Position numbers and translations under genes: made by a program. This document shows, piece after piece, positions 33,597 through 42,031 of a stretch of DNA of 64,000 nucleotides. Position 1 is the stretch's first letter. Each line of letters begins with the position of its first letter. Origin of the DNA: Acidovorax sp. Leaf78 (GTDB taxonomy: Bacteria; Pseudomonadota; Gammaproteobacteria; Burkholderiales; Burkholderiaceae_C); contig NZ_LMLZ01000023.1 in NCBI RefSeq assembly GCF_001422735.1, positions 70,586-134,585 on the forward strand, read 5' to 3'. Below the pieces are notes generated by a model, which saw nothing but the letters and a program-made list of their open reading frames with translations, was not told the origin of the DNA and ran no database searches.

Positions 33597-33932
33597 ATGG
33601 CAACTGCAAAAAAAGCTCCGGCAAAAACAGCCCCTGCGGCCAAGAAGGCTCCCGCCACCAAGACCGCCGCCCCCGCCAAGAAGCGCACGCCCAACGCAGC
33701 CTTCATGAAGGCCCTCACGCCCAGCCCCGCGCTGGCTGCCGTGGTCGGCTCGGCACCGCTGCCACGCACGGAGATCATCAGCAAGCTGTGGGTCTACATC
33801 AAGGCCAACAACCTGCAGGACGCCACCAACAAGCGCAACATCAACGCCGACGCCAAGCTCAAGGAGCTGTTCGGCAAGCCCCAGGTGTCGATGTTCGAAC
33901 TGGCTGGCCTGATCGGCAAGCACGTCAAGTAA
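33597..33932 (+). CDS. SWIB/MDM2-domain protein with histone-H1-like Lys/Ala tail
   Basis: The 111-residue protein has an N-terminal tail (1 to 35) of Ala, Lys and Pro repeats like bacterial H1 homologues, followed by a complete SWIB domain (PRTEIISKLWVYIKANNLQ, then KRNINADAKLKELFG and MFELAGLIGKHVK). SWIB proteins of this type occur in Chlamydiae and Burkholderiales and are thought to be nucleoid-associated. It is monocistronic with a strong terminator. Confidence 0.9.
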   Translation: MATAKKAPAKTAPAAKKAPATKTAAPAKKRTPNAAFMKALTPSPALAAVVGSAPLPRTEIISKLWVYIKANNLQDATNKRNINADAKLKELFGKPQVSMFELAGLIGKHVK

Positions 33933-33952
33933 GAAGCGCTCCGCGCCCTGAG

Positions 33953-33980
33953 AAAAAGCCGGCCCTGCCGGCTTTTTTTC
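33953..33980 (+). terminator. terminator after the SWIB gene
   Basis: AAAAAGCCGGC and GCCGGCTTTTT form an 11-bp stem with a CCT loop followed by further T residues. Confidence 0.9.
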
Positions 33981-34021
33981 GTTGGGACCCCGCCAAAGTG
34001 TGGCGTGCAGACGTCAATGCA

Positions 34022-34040
34022 AATGAGAATGACCCTCATT
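34022..34040. promoter_or_regulatory. Fur box upstream of the siderophore receptor
   Basis: AATGAGAATGACCCTCATT is a dyad close to the 19-bp Fur consensus and lies 130 bp before the receptor start. Iron repression of the receptor and of the following dioxygenase gene is the expected outcome. Confidence 0.75.
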
Positions 34041-34169
34041 CGATGTAACATAAAGATGCACGACGAAGCATGACTTTGTGAAGTTTTTCTCACAAGCGTC
34101 ATTGCATCCGACTCGCTTGCGGCGCACATCGGGCGCCGACCTGCACATCCCCCATCGACGGAGTCCATC

Positions 34170-36407
34170 TTGGCTAAATCACGCGCTCAGCGCCGCAGCA
34201 CCGCGCTGCGTCAAACCGCATCCCCTGTTTCCGCCCCCGCCGGCGCATCTTCCGATTTGGCGCTGCTGCCCCTGGGCGCCCTGATGCTGGCCGCCTCCAT
34301 GGGCGCCATGGCCCAGTCCGGCACACCGGAAGCCACGATGTCCACCGTGACGGTGCAGGAAGCGGCCGAAGTGCAAGGCAAGGACACCCTGCTGCTCAAG
34401 AAGACCACCGTCGGCAAGGGCAACCAGGACATCAAGGACATCCCCCAGTCCGTGACGGTGTTCACCGAAAAGCTGATGAACGACCGCAACCAGGACGACT
34501 TCCGCGAGGTGCTGCGCACCACGGCGGGCGTGACCTTCCAGTCGGGCGAAACGGGCGAAGAGGACGTGCGCATGCGCGGCTTCTCGCTGGGCCTGGCCGG
34601 TGACATCTATGTGGACGGCATGAAGGACGCTCCGCTGATCGAGCGCGACACGTTCAACAACGACCGCATCGAAGTGCTCAAGGGCTCGGCCTCCATGCTG
34701 TTCGGCAAGGGCTCGACCGGCGGCATCGTCAACCAGGTCAACAAGTACCCGCTGCTGATCGACCAGCACGAAGCCAGCTACACCTTCGGCACCGGCCAGT
34801 TCCACCGCGCCACGGGCGACTTCAACTGGAAGACCGGCGAGAACGCGGCCTTCCGCCTGAACGCCATGGTGCAGGAGTACGACAACTACGGCGCCAAGCA
34901 GGACAAGCGCGGCATTGCGCCCACCTTCGCCTGGGGCATCGGCACGCGCGACGAGTTCTCGATCGGGCTGTACTACCTCGAATCCAAGGGCCGCCCGCTC
35001 TACAACCACCCCTGGCGCGTGGTCGACGGCAAGATCAACACGCCGCTCGAAGCCCGCAACTACTACGGCCTGGCCAGCGACCACAACAACACCTCGTCGC
35101 AGTACATCACGCTGGGCCACATCCACCGTTTCGACGACAACGGCGAGCTGACCACCCGCCTGCGCTACGGCCAGTACGAGCGCGACCTGCTGGCCAGCAC
35201 CATCGGCTTTCAGAACGGCAACATCACGCTGGGCCAGATCAACGGCAACACCGTGCTGACCCGTGGCTCCAAGGGCCGCCTGGGCGAGAGCGATGTCCTG
35301 CAGGTGCAGAGCGACTACAACAACACCTTCAACTGGGGCGGCCGCAAGCACACGGTGCTGGCCGGCGTCGACTACTACGACGACGATGCCAAGCGCAACC
35401 AGAACTACGCCAACACCACGCCGCGCCCCAACACCACCGTGGGCTCGCCCAATGACGGCGCCTGGGTGGCCGACGGCCGCGCCCCGGTGCAGTGGAACAC
35501 CTTCACCTCGCGCAACCTGGGCCTGTACTTCCAGGACACCGTCGCGATCAACGACACCCTGAAGCTGGTGGGCGGCCTGCGCTACGACAACTTCAAGGCT
35601 TCGTACAAGAACGCCACCGGCGCGCTGAGCAACTCCCGCTCCGACAGCCTGGTCAGCCCCCGCGTGGGCCTGCTGTTCCAGCCCACCGAGCTGACCTCGT
35701 ACTACGTGTCGTACGGCACTTCGTACAACACCTCGGGCGACACCTACCAGTTCGGCAACCCCGGCACGACCACGGCGCGCACGGCCAACACCGACCCCGA
35801 AAAGAGCCGCAACTTCGAGATCGGCAGCAAGTTCGAGCTGTTCGAGCGCCGTGCCCTGCTGGGTGTGGCCGCCTTCTACAGCCAGAAGTACAACGAGCGC
35901 AACACCGACCCCGACACCGCAGCCCAGCAAGAGCTGCTGTCCGGCAAGCGCCACGCCACTGGCATGGAATTCAACCTGGCCGGCCGCCTGACCCCCCAGT
36001 GGGAACTGTTCGCCAACCACACCTGGATCCCCTCGGCCAAGATCGACCACAGCAATGTGGTGGTGCCCGCCAACGGCGGTGGCGCCCAGGCGCAGGGCGA
36101 CCGCCCCGGCCTCACGCCCAAGCACAGCGGCAGCGTGTGGACGACCTACGCCGTCACTTCCAAGATCCGCGTGGGCGCGGGCGTGACCTACCGCGGCAAG
36201 CAAAACCCCGAAGGCTCGCGTGCCGTGTACGCCAGCGGCTTCGCGGTGATGGACGCCATGGTCGAGTACGCGTTCGACGACAAGACGACGCTCAAGCTCA
36301 ACGTCAACAACCTGTTCGACCGCACCTATGCGGACGGCCTGTACCGCGGCTTCTACACGCCGGGCACGGCACGTTCCGTGCAGGTGTCGCTGAAGACGCG
36401 CTTCTGA
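34170..36407 (+). CDS. TonB-dependent siderophore receptor (catecholate type, Fiu-like)
   Basis: The 745-residue protein starts at TTG 34170 (GACGGAG site six bases upstream). A long N-terminal signal region ends near AMAQSG. The plug domain has DIKDIPQSVTVFTEKLM, RMRGFSLG and IEVLKGSASMLFGKG; the beta barrel ends in an aromatic residue (LKTRF). It imports a ferric siderophore across the outer membrane using TonB-ExbB-ExbD, encoded 2.5 kb downstream. A Fur box lies upstream, and a PiuC-type dioxygenase gene follows, the usual pairing for Fiu/PiuA receptors. Confidence 0.95.
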   Translation: MAKSRAQRRSTALRQTASPVSAPAGASSDLALLPLGALMLAASMGAMAQSGTPEATMSTVTVQEAAEVQGKDTLLLKKTTVGKGNQDIKDIPQSVTVFTEKLMNDRNQDDFREVLRTTAGVTFQSGETGEEDVRMRGFSLGLAGDIYVDGMKDAPLIERDTFNNDRIEVLKGSASMLFGKGSTGGIVNQVNKYPLLIDQHEASYTFGTGQFHRATGDFNWKTGENAAFRLNAMVQEYDNYGAKQDKRGIAPTFAWGIGTRDEFSIGLYYLESKGRPLYNHPWRVVDGKINTPLEARNYYGLASDHNNTSSQYITLGHIHRFDDNGELTTRLRYGQYERDLLASTIGFQNGNITLGQINGNTVLTRGSKGRLGESDVLQVQSDYNNTFNWGGRKHTVLAGVDYYDDDAKRNQNYANTTPRPNTTVGSPNDGAWVADGRAPVQWNTFTSRNLGLYFQDTVAINDTLKLVGGLRYDNFKASYKNATGALSNSRSDSLVSPRVGLLFQPTELTSYYVSYGTSYNTSGDTYQFGNPGTTTARTANTDPEKSRNFEIGSKFELFERRALLGVAAFYSQKYNERNTDPDTAAQQELLSGKRHATGMEFNLAGRLTPQWELFANHTWIPSAKIDHSNVVVPANGGGAQAQGDRPGLTPKHSGSVWTTYAVTSKIRVGAGVTYRGKQNPEGSRAVYASGFAVMDAMVEYAFDDKTTLKLNVNNLFDRTYADGLYRGFYTPGTARSVQVSLKTRF

Positions 36408-36507
36408 CCTTCGATGCGCTGATGCATCGACATGTCGACGTTGATGCGTTGATGTTCTGACGAAACGACTCCGCCCCTTCATTGGGGCGGAGTCACAATC
36501 GGACCCC

Positions 36508-37200
36508 ATGTTCCTGCACATCAAAGACGTACTGACGGCCGACGAGGTGGCCCTGTTCCGGCAAACGCTCTGGGCGGCCGACACCCCCTGGGTGGACGGC
36601 GCCCGCAGCGCAGGCAGCCAGGCCGTGCACCAGAAAAACAACCAGCAGCTCGCCCAGGGCAGCGAGCTGTCGGCCCAGCTGCAGGGCATCGTCAAGGCCG
36701 CGCTGGCCCGCAATGCGCTTTTCTTCTCGGCCGCCCTGCCCCGGCGCATCTACAACCCGCTGTTCAACCGCTACGGCGACGGCGCCAACTTCTATGGCCG
36801 CCACGTGGACAGCGCCGTCATGCACTCCAAGGCAGACAACGCCTGGGTGCGCAGCGACCTGTCGTGCACGCTGTTCCTCACGCCGCCGGACGAATACGAC
36901 GGCGGCGAACTGGTCGCCACCGAAGCCTGGGGCGACAAGCGCATCAAGCTGCCGGCCGGCGACATGATCCTGTACCCCAGCAGCACCGTGCACCAGGTGT
37001 CGCCGGTCACCCGCGGCCACCGCATCAGCAGCTTCTTCTGGGTCGAGAGCATGGTGCGCGGGCTGGAGCAGCGCCAGCTCTTGTTCGACATGGACATGGC
37101 CCTGCTGCGCCTGCGCCAGAGCGTGGGCGAGACCGACCCGTCGGTCATCGCCCTGTCGGGCACGTACCACAACCTGCTGCGCATGTGGGCCGACGTGTGA
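36508..37200 (+). CDS. Fe(II)/2-oxoglutarate-dependent dioxygenase, PiuC/YbiX-like
   Basis: The 230-residue protein has the metal triad of prolyl-4-hydroxylase-type oxygenases: H-x-D in FYGRHVDSAV, a distal His in STVHQVSPV, and the 2-oxoglutarate Arg in RGHRISSFF. PiuC/YbiX proteins are encoded next to catecholate siderophore receptors and are iron-regulated. The substrate is not established. It lies 100 bp after the receptor gene without a terminator between, so co-transcription from the Fur-regulated promoter is likely. Confidence 0.93.
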   Translation: MFLHIKDVLTADEVALFRQTLWAADTPWVDGARSAGSQAVHQKNNQQLAQGSELSAQLQGIVKAALARNALFFSAALPRRIYNPLFNRYGDGANFYGRHVDSAVMHSKADNAWVRSDLSCTLFLTPPDEYDGGELVATEAWGDKRIKLPAGDMILYPSSTVHQVSPVTRGHRISSFFWVESMVRGLEQRQLLFDMDMALLRLRQSVGETDPSVIALSGTYHNLLRMWADV

Positions 37201-37313
37201 CAGGCGCCTGGCAGACCCGCTACAGCCGCAGGCCTGGCCCCAGGTCTGGCTCCAGGTCTTGCCCCACATCCAGCCCTCGGCGGCCATGCCAACCAATTTG
37301 CTCATTTATTGAT

Positions 37314-37353
37314 AGCACCTCGCGCTTGCTGAATGCGCGGCAGGTGCTTTTTT
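37314..37353 (+). terminator. terminator-like hairpin after the dioxygenase gene
   Basis: AGCACCT...AGGTGCT (37314-37320, 37342-37348) with inner GCGC pairing is followed by six T. It ends only about eight bases before the next start codon, so it could also attenuate the oxidase gene. Confidence 0.6.
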
Positions 37354-37360
37354 CATTGCC

Positions 37361-38488
37361 ATGACACACGTCCCAGCACGCCAACAGCTCCCTCCCGGCC
37401 TCGCCAGCCTGGCCGACCATGAGCAGCAGGCCCGGCAACACCTGGACGACAACGCCTGGGCCTACTTCAGCGGCGGCGCGGCCGACGAGATCAGCCTGCG
37501 CAGCAACCGCAGCGCGTGGGACGCACTGCCTCTGTGGCCCCGCGTGCTGCGGCCGCTGGCCGGCGGGCACACCCGCGTTGAGCTGCTGGGCCGCACGCTG
37601 GCGCACCCCATCCTGCTGGCACCTGTCGCCTTTCAGCGCCTGGCCCATGCCGACGGCGAAGTGGCGATGGCCTATGCGGCCGCGGCACTGGGCGCCGGCG
37701 TGGTGCTGAGCACCCAGGCCAGCATGCCGCTGGAGGCCATCGCCCAGGCGGTGCTGCCCGACCCCGGCCGCGGCCCGCTGTGGTTTCAGCTGTACCTGCA
37801 GCCGGACCGCGGCTTCACCCGCGCCCTGGTCCAGCGCGCCGAGGCCGCGGGGTACGAAGCCCTGGTGCTCACGGTGGACGCGCCCACGAGCGGCGCCCGC
37901 GACCGGGAGCGCCGGGCGGGCTTTCGCCTGCCGCCGGGCATCGCGCCCGTCAACCTGGCGGGCATGCAGGCGCCGCCCGCCCCCGCCCTCGGCGCCGACC
38001 ACAGCGCGCTGTTCGACGGACTGCTGCACCACGCCCCCACCTGGGACGACGTGGCGTGGCTGCAGTCCATCACCCGCCTGCCCGTGCTGCTCAAAGGCGT
38101 GCTGCACCCGTCCGATGCGCGCCAGGCCGTGGCGGCCGGCGTTGCGGGCGTCATCGTGTCCAACCACGGCGGCCGCACACTGGACACCGCCCCGGCCACG
38201 GCCACCGCCCTGCCGCGCGTGGTGCAGGCCGTGGGCGGCGCCGTGCCGGTGCTGGTCGATGGCGGCATCCGGCGCGGCACCGACGTGCTCAAGGCGATGG
38301 CGCTGGGGGCGTCCGCCGTGCTGGTGGGGCGCCCGGCCGTCTGGGGGCTGGCCAACGCAGGGGCCACCGGCGTCGCCCACGTGCTTCGGCTGCTGCGCGA
38401 CGAGCTGGAGATCGCCATGGCCCTGACCGGTTGCGCCACGCTGGCGGACGCCACGCCAGCCTTGCTGACGGCAGACAGCCCCGATTGA
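37361..38488 (+). CDS. FMN-dependent alpha-hydroxy-acid oxidase (LldD/glycolate-oxidase-like)
   Basis: The 375-residue TIM-barrel protein has YFSGGAADE near the N terminus, PVAFQRLAHADGE, the LTVDAPTSGARDRERR active-site region, LLKGVLHPSDA and the conserved SNHGGRTLD with the catalytic His and Arg. FMN-dependent oxidases of this family act on L-lactate, glycolate or mandelate; the sequence does not distinguish the substrate. It is not obviously connected with the iron genes around it. Confidence 0.92.
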   Translation: MTHVPARQQLPPGLASLADHEQQARQHLDDNAWAYFSGGAADEISLRSNRSAWDALPLWPRVLRPLAGGHTRVELLGRTLAHPILLAPVAFQRLAHADGEVAMAYAAAALGAGVVLSTQASMPLEAIAQAVLPDPGRGPLWFQLYLQPDRGFTRALVQRAEAAGYEALVLTVDAPTSGARDRERRAGFRLPPGIAPVNLAGMQAPPAPALGADHSALFDGLLHHAPTWDDVAWLQSITRLPVLLKGVLHPSDARQAVAAGVAGVIVSNHGGRTLDTAPATATALPRVVQAVGGAVPVLVDGGIRRGTDVLKAMALGASAVLVGRPAVWGLANAGATGVAHVLRLLRDELEIAMALTGCATLADATPALLTADSPD

Positions 38489-38536
38489 CGCGCCTTTGCG
38501 CCGGTTTCTCCCTCTTGGCAGAAATGGTTTATTGCA

Positions 38537-38555
38537 AATGCGATAGATTCTTATT
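38537..38555. promoter_or_regulatory. Fur box upstream of bfd
   Basis: AATGCGATAGATTCTTATT, an AT-rich dyad matching the Fur consensus in most positions, lies 45 bp before the bfd start within a clearly AT-rich promoter region. Confidence 0.65.
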
Positions 38556-38599
38556 TATAATAGCGACACCTTCAACAGCCAGCCACACTGCCTGCCGCC

Positions 38600-38872
38600 A
38601 TGATCGTCTGTGTTTGCCGCCGGATATCGGACCGTGAGATCGCCCGCCACGCACGTGCCGGAATGAGCTTTGACGAGATCCAGTTCGAGCTGGGCGTCGC
38701 CACCCAATGCGGATGCTGCGAAAGCTGCGCCCGCGATGTGGTCGCGCAGTGCAGTGCGTCGAACCCGGTGGCCGCACTGCACAACGATGCAGCGCCGCAA
38801 ACGATCCAGCTTGCCAGCTCCATTTTGGAAAGCAAGTCATGGAACTCCTCTCAACGCTCGCTGGCAGTCTGA
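38600..38872 (+). CDS. bfd: bacterioferritin-associated ferredoxin
   Basis: The protein begins MIVCVCRRISDREI and contains CGCCESC, giving the C-x-C...C-x2-C ligands of a [2Fe-2S] cluster as in Bfd. Bfd donates electrons to release iron from bacterioferritin and is Fur-repressed; the Fur box upstream fits. At 90 residues it is longer than Escherichia coli Bfd (64), with a non-conserved C-terminal tail that overlaps the next tiny frame. Confidence 0.93.
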   Translation: MIVCVCRRISDREIARHARAGMSFDEIQFELGVATQCGCCESCARDVVAQCSASNPVAALHNDAAPQTIQLASSILESKSWNSSQRSLAV

Positions 38873-38913
38873 TCCTCGTCGCAGGCTCGGCCTGGTGGAT
38901 CTTTCGCAAATAA
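38839..38913 (+). CDS. 24-residue single-span membrane peptide (possible)
   Basis: ATG 38839 with a GGAAAG site seven bases upstream opens a 24-codon frame that overlaps the end of bfd in another frame. The peptide is nearly all hydrophobic (LAGSLILVAGSAWWIF) with a basic C terminus RK, a normal membrane-anchor pattern. It would sit just before tonB. Its short size makes it uncertain. Confidence 0.35.
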   Translation: MELLSTLAGSLILVAGSAWWIFRK

Positions 38914-38931
38914 CAAAGGTCTTTTAGAGCT

Positions 38932-38966
38932 CTAGCGCTTGGTACACAAGCGCTAGCAGCTATCAT
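38932..38966. repeat. dispersed palindromic repeat upstream of tonB
   Basis: CTAGCGCTTG (38932-38941) and CAAGCGCTAG (38947-38956) form a perfect 10-bp hairpin, followed by the CAGCTATCATTTTT end seen in other copies. It ends five bases before the tonB ATG and replaces a normal ribosome-binding site. Confidence 0.75.
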
Positions 38967-38970
38967 TTTT

Positions 38971-39657
38971 ATGTCTCACCCTGATCGTTTCGCTCCTCCC
39001 GGGGGTGTCAGCCGCAACACCGTGATCGTGGGCTCCGTCATTGCACTGCACGTTGCGGGCATCTGGGCCCTGCAATCGGGTCTGCTGCGCCGCGCGGCCG
39101 AAGTCATCGTGCCGGCAGAGCTGCTGAGCGAATTCATCGCGCCGCCGGCTCCCCCGAAGGTCACCCCGCCGCCGCCGGCCCCGCCACCACCACCGCGCCC
39201 CGCCCCCAAGGTGGCACCGCGCCCGGCGCCCATGCCCGTGGCCATCCCGGACCCCACGCCGGCGCCCAACGCGCCTGTCGGCATCACCACGCCCCAGCCG
39301 CCCGCCCCGCCCATCGAAGCCCCGGTAGCCCCCCCGGCGCCGCCCGCCCCGCCAGCGCCGCCGGCCCCGCCCAAGATCGAGCTGCCGTCGAGCGACGCGG
39401 CCTACCTGAACAACCCCAAGCCCAGCTACCCCGCCATCAGCAAGCGCATGGGCGAGCAGGGCAAGGTCGTGCTGCGCGTGCTGATCGGCACCGACGGCAC
39501 GCCGCAGCAGGTGGAAATCAACAAGTCCAGCGGTTTCGACCGGCTGGACAAGCAGGCCCAGGAGGCCGTCATGCGCTGGCGCTTCGTGCCCGGCAAACGC
39601 GACGGCGTGCCTACGACCATGTGGAATCTGGTCCCTGTCAACTTCGTGCTCGAATAA
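38971..39657 (+). CDS. tonB: energy transducer TonB
   Basis: The 228-residue protein has a membrane anchor at about residues 16 to 36, a long Pro-rich periplasmic spacer (about 55 to 135) of PP, PAPP and PKV repeats, and the C-terminal TonB domain with YPAISKRMGEQGKVVLRVLIG and a terminal RWRFVPGKRDG. It couples the proton gradient to outer-membrane receptors such as the one at 34,170. ATG 38971 lies immediately after a palindromic repeat. Confidence 0.95.
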   Translation: MSHPDRFAPPGGVSRNTVIVGSVIALHVAGIWALQSGLLRRAAEVIVPAELLSEFIAPPAPPKVTPPPPAPPPPPRPAPKVAPRPAPMPVAIPDPTPAPNAPVGITTPQPPAPPIEAPVAPPAPPAPPAPPAPPKIELPSSDAAYLNNPKPSYPAISKRMGEQGKVVLRVLIGTDGTPQQVEINKSSGFDRLDKQAQEAVMRWRFVPGKRDGVPTTMWNLVPVNFVLE

Positions 39658-39660
39658 TCA

Positions 39661-39691
39661 GTCAATCGGTCAATCGGTCAATCGGTCAATC
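39661..39691 (+). repeat. 8-bp tandem repeat between tonB and exbB
   Basis: GTCAATCG is repeated three times and followed by GTCAATCA, all in the 65-bp gap before exbB. Copy number could vary by slippage and alter spacing but would not change any reading frame. Confidence 0.85.
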
Positions 39692-39722
39692 AACGCTTTA
39701 GATCAGCTTCAGGGAGTTTTTC

Positions 39723-40442
39723 ATGGAATCGCAATTCGGCATCGCCAACGTATGGATCCAGGGTGACTTCGTCACCCGCGCGGTCGCCATCATCCTGCTG
39801 GCCATGTCGCTGGCCTCGTGGATCGTCATCTTCATCAAGGCCCTGGACATCATCAAGTTCAAGAAGCACACCCGCGCTGCGCAGGACTTCTGGCACAGCG
39901 AGGACTTTGCCGCAGGCCTGACCAAGCTGGGCAGCGACAACACCAACCCCTTCCGCCACCTGGCCCTGGAAGGCCGCGAAGCCACCGCCCACCACCGCAA
40001 CACGAAGGCCCACCTGCACGACAGCCTGGACGTGAGCGACTGGGTCACGCGCTGCCTGCGCAACTGCATCGACGAGTTCACCGCACGCCTGCAGTCGGGC
40101 TTGGCCATCCTGGCCTCGGTCGGCTCCACCGCCCCGTTCATTGGCCTGTTCGGCACCGTCTGGGGCATCTACCACGCGCTGGTGGCCATCGGCACGTCGG
40201 GCCAGTCCACGATCGACAAGGTGGCCGGCCCCATCGGCGAAGCACTGATCATGACGGCCCTGGGCCTGGCCGTGGCCATCCCTGCCGTGCTGGGCTACAA
40301 CGCCCTGGTGCGCGGCAACAAGTCCATCCTGGGCGGCCTCAACAGCTTTGCCCACGACCTGCACGCCTACTTCGTGACCGGTGCCCGCGTGAACGCCGGC
40401 GGCGAACAGGCCAAGGTCCTGCCCCTCAAGAAAGGCGCGTAA
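39723..40442 (+). CDS. exbB: proton channel protein ExbB
   Basis: The 239-residue MotA/TolQ/ExbB-family protein has three transmembrane segments (about 20 to 42, 130 to 155 and 170 to 195) and the conserved LASVGSTAPFIGLFGTVWGI region plus GPIGEALIMTALGLAVAIPAV. It forms the pentameric proton channel that energises TonB. TCAGGGAG precedes the ATG. Confidence 0.96.
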   Translation: MESQFGIANVWIQGDFVTRAVAIILLAMSLASWIVIFIKALDIIKFKKHTRAAQDFWHSEDFAAGLTKLGSDNTNPFRHLALEGREATAHHRNTKAHLHDSLDVSDWVTRCLRNCIDEFTARLQSGLAILASVGSTAPFIGLFGTVWGIYHALVAIGTSGQSTIDKVAGPIGEALIMTALGLAVAIPAVLGYNALVRGNKSILGGLNSFAHDLHAYFVTGARVNAGGEQAKVLPLKKGA

Positions 40443-40445
40443 GCC

Positions 40446-40856
40446 ATGGCCTTCGGAACCCAAGACGATGCCGATGACGTGATGAACGAAATCAACATGA
40501 CGCCCCTGGTGGACGTCATGCTGGTGCTGCTCATCATCTTCATCATCACCGTGCCGGTGATGAAGCACTCGGTCAACGTGGACCTGCCCCGCGCCACCAA
40601 CCAGCCCGAGGACGTCAAGCCCGAAACCGTGCGCCTGTCGGTGTCGGCCGACGGCAAGTACTTCTGGAACGAAACGCAGGTCACGGAAGAAGAACTCTTC
40701 CCCCGCCTGCAGGCCGAAGCTGCCAAACAGCCCCAGCCCGACTTGCACATCCGCGGCGACAAGGAAGTGCGCTACGAACGCGTGGCCCAGGCCATGGCGG
40801 CGGCACAGCGGGCGGGTGTGCGCAAGATCGGGTTCGTGACGGATCCGGCGCCTTGA
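40446..40856 (+). CDS. exbD: ExbD biopolymer transport protein
   Basis: The 136-residue protein has a single membrane helix near residues 18 to 38 with the conserved Asp in MTPLVDVMLVLLIIF, and a periplasmic domain ending KIGFVTDPAP. It completes the TonB-ExbB-ExbD motor. It starts three bases after the exbB stop. Confidence 0.96.
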   Translation: MAFGTQDDADDVMNEINMTPLVDVMLVLLIIFIITVPVMKHSVNVDLPRATNQPEDVKPETVRLSVSADGKYFWNETQVTEEELFPRLQAEAAKQPQPDLHIRGDKEVRYERVAQAMAAAQRAGVRKIGFVTDPAP

Positions 40857-41173
40857 TGCGGAGGCTGCGAGTCAGCCTCTCTTACCCTCCCCTGCCACCC
40901 GGCCCGCCAGCTGCACGCTTTGCTTGCAGAGGGCGCGCCGGGTATGTTTTTGGGGCTTCGCTTTTGCTTTTGGCTTTCTTCGATGGGGGCTCATCCGCTA
41001 CAGACTCCAAGCATCCATTGCTCAGCCACGCAGAAAAACCAAACAGATGACCCTATTCAGCATTGCTTTGGAGGAGCTTTCCGGGATGCCGTCGTCTCTT
41101 TTGCTGGATTCGGCTATTGATACGATGACGGCCCCCGGCAAGAAGCAGGCATAGCGAATGGAGGTCGATAAAA
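40857..41173. other. 317-bp gap after exbD without a supported gene
   Basis: The stretch contains several short open frames but none with consistent codon use, a ribosome-binding site and a recognisable product. A 35-codon frame (41047-41154) is possible but unsupported. No strong terminator for the tonB-exbBD operon was identified. Confidence 0.5.
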
Positions 41174-41422
41174 ATGGTGACCCAGGATTTACCGTCTTCG
41201 TGGGCAATCACTTCCGGCCATCTGATTGCAAGCAAAAACTACCTTCCGTCTCCACTCCCCAGCGGAGCAGTGGAAATTCTTCGTCAGATGGATGAGTTCC
41301 TAAGTCACAACGAACTCGGCTTGGCGCTTCATGAAGCAGAGTCCCTTGGCGAACTCTGTCATTCGCCTCCGGTTTTTTGGGCGGAACTGCGGCTAGCGGC
41401 GGAAAACATGGGGTTGAGCTAG
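41174..41422 (+). CDS. small helical protein, immunity-protein-like (uncertain)
   Basis: The 82-residue protein is helical in its second half: MDEFLSHNELGLALHEAESLGE and then FWAELRLAAENMGL. The pattern hNELGLAL-hEh...hhWxxLxxAAxxMGL recalls small immunity-type proteins next to polymorphic toxins, but no toxin gene is visible upstream, so it may be an orphan remnant. The start at 41174 lacks an ideal ribosome-binding site. Identification is tentative. Confidence 0.4.
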   Translation: MVTQDLPSSWAITSGHLIASKNYLPSPLPSGAVEILRQMDEFLSHNELGLALHEAESLGELCHSPPVFWAELRLAAENMGLS

Positions 41423-41529
41423 GAATCGTCGCGGTTTGCTGCTCGCCTGTAGTCAGGCCTACACCACCCAGCCAGGGAACATGCGCTCCGGGCCCGGAAC
41501 GACCCGTCGAAGTCCGCGATCGCTCGCAG

Positions 41530-41940
41530 TTACGGCTGCCCCTCAAACGACGCCGTGCCTTCCGGCAACCCCACCCAGTCATGTCGCCTACATGTCCAGA
41601 TCTGCCGCTGCGGCGAGCCGAGCTCGTGCCGTTGTTCGATCGTGCCGATCCGCAGTGAATAAGTGGCGGGATCGCTCACAGCGCAGGCATAGAGCGAGCT
41701 GCCGCACACCTCGCAGAACGCCAGAGCGCGCTGGTTGCCGCTGGCGGCGGTCTTGATGTAGGTGCGGGGCGTACCCCGGGTCAGCCGAAAACTGGACGCA
41801 GGAGCCGCCATGTTCGCCCGGAAGGCAGACCCCGAGTGGCCCTGGCAATCATCGCAATGGCAGACCGTGATGGTGCCCGGCTGCACCTCGGCCTCGTAGG
41901 CGATCGCACCGCAGTAGCACGCACCGTCAATCTTCATCAT
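41530..41940 (-). CDS. GFA-family (Mss4-like fold) zinc protein
   Basis: The 136-residue protein has the glutathione-dependent formaldehyde-activating (GFA) pattern: GACYCGAI, then CHCDDCQGHSGS and later FCEVCGSSLY, giving two zinc sites. Such proteins are implicated in adding or binding S-glutathione adducts, but most members are uncharacterised. ATG codons at 41940 and 41937 are adjacent; AAGGA lies upstream. Confidence 0.9.
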   Translation of the reverse strand: MMKIDGACYCGAIAYEAEVQPGTITVCHCDDCQGHSGSAFRANMAAPASSFRLTRGTPRTYIKTAASGNQRALAFCEVCGSSLYACAVSDPATYSLRIGTIEQRHELGSPQRQIWTCRRHDWVGLPEGTASFEGQP

Positions 41941-42031
41941 GTTCGGAATCCTTGATCTGAATGACCGCTGTGGTCAGATTCTGCCCGGCGAGCAAAAGAA
42001 CAAAAAGAAACACTCCAGTCGCTTGACTTGT

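Noticed and set aside
34179..36749. 856-codon minus-strand frame opposite the siderophore receptor
   Set aside because: The receptor is unmistakable. The antisense translation is rich in Val, His and Gly with no domain.
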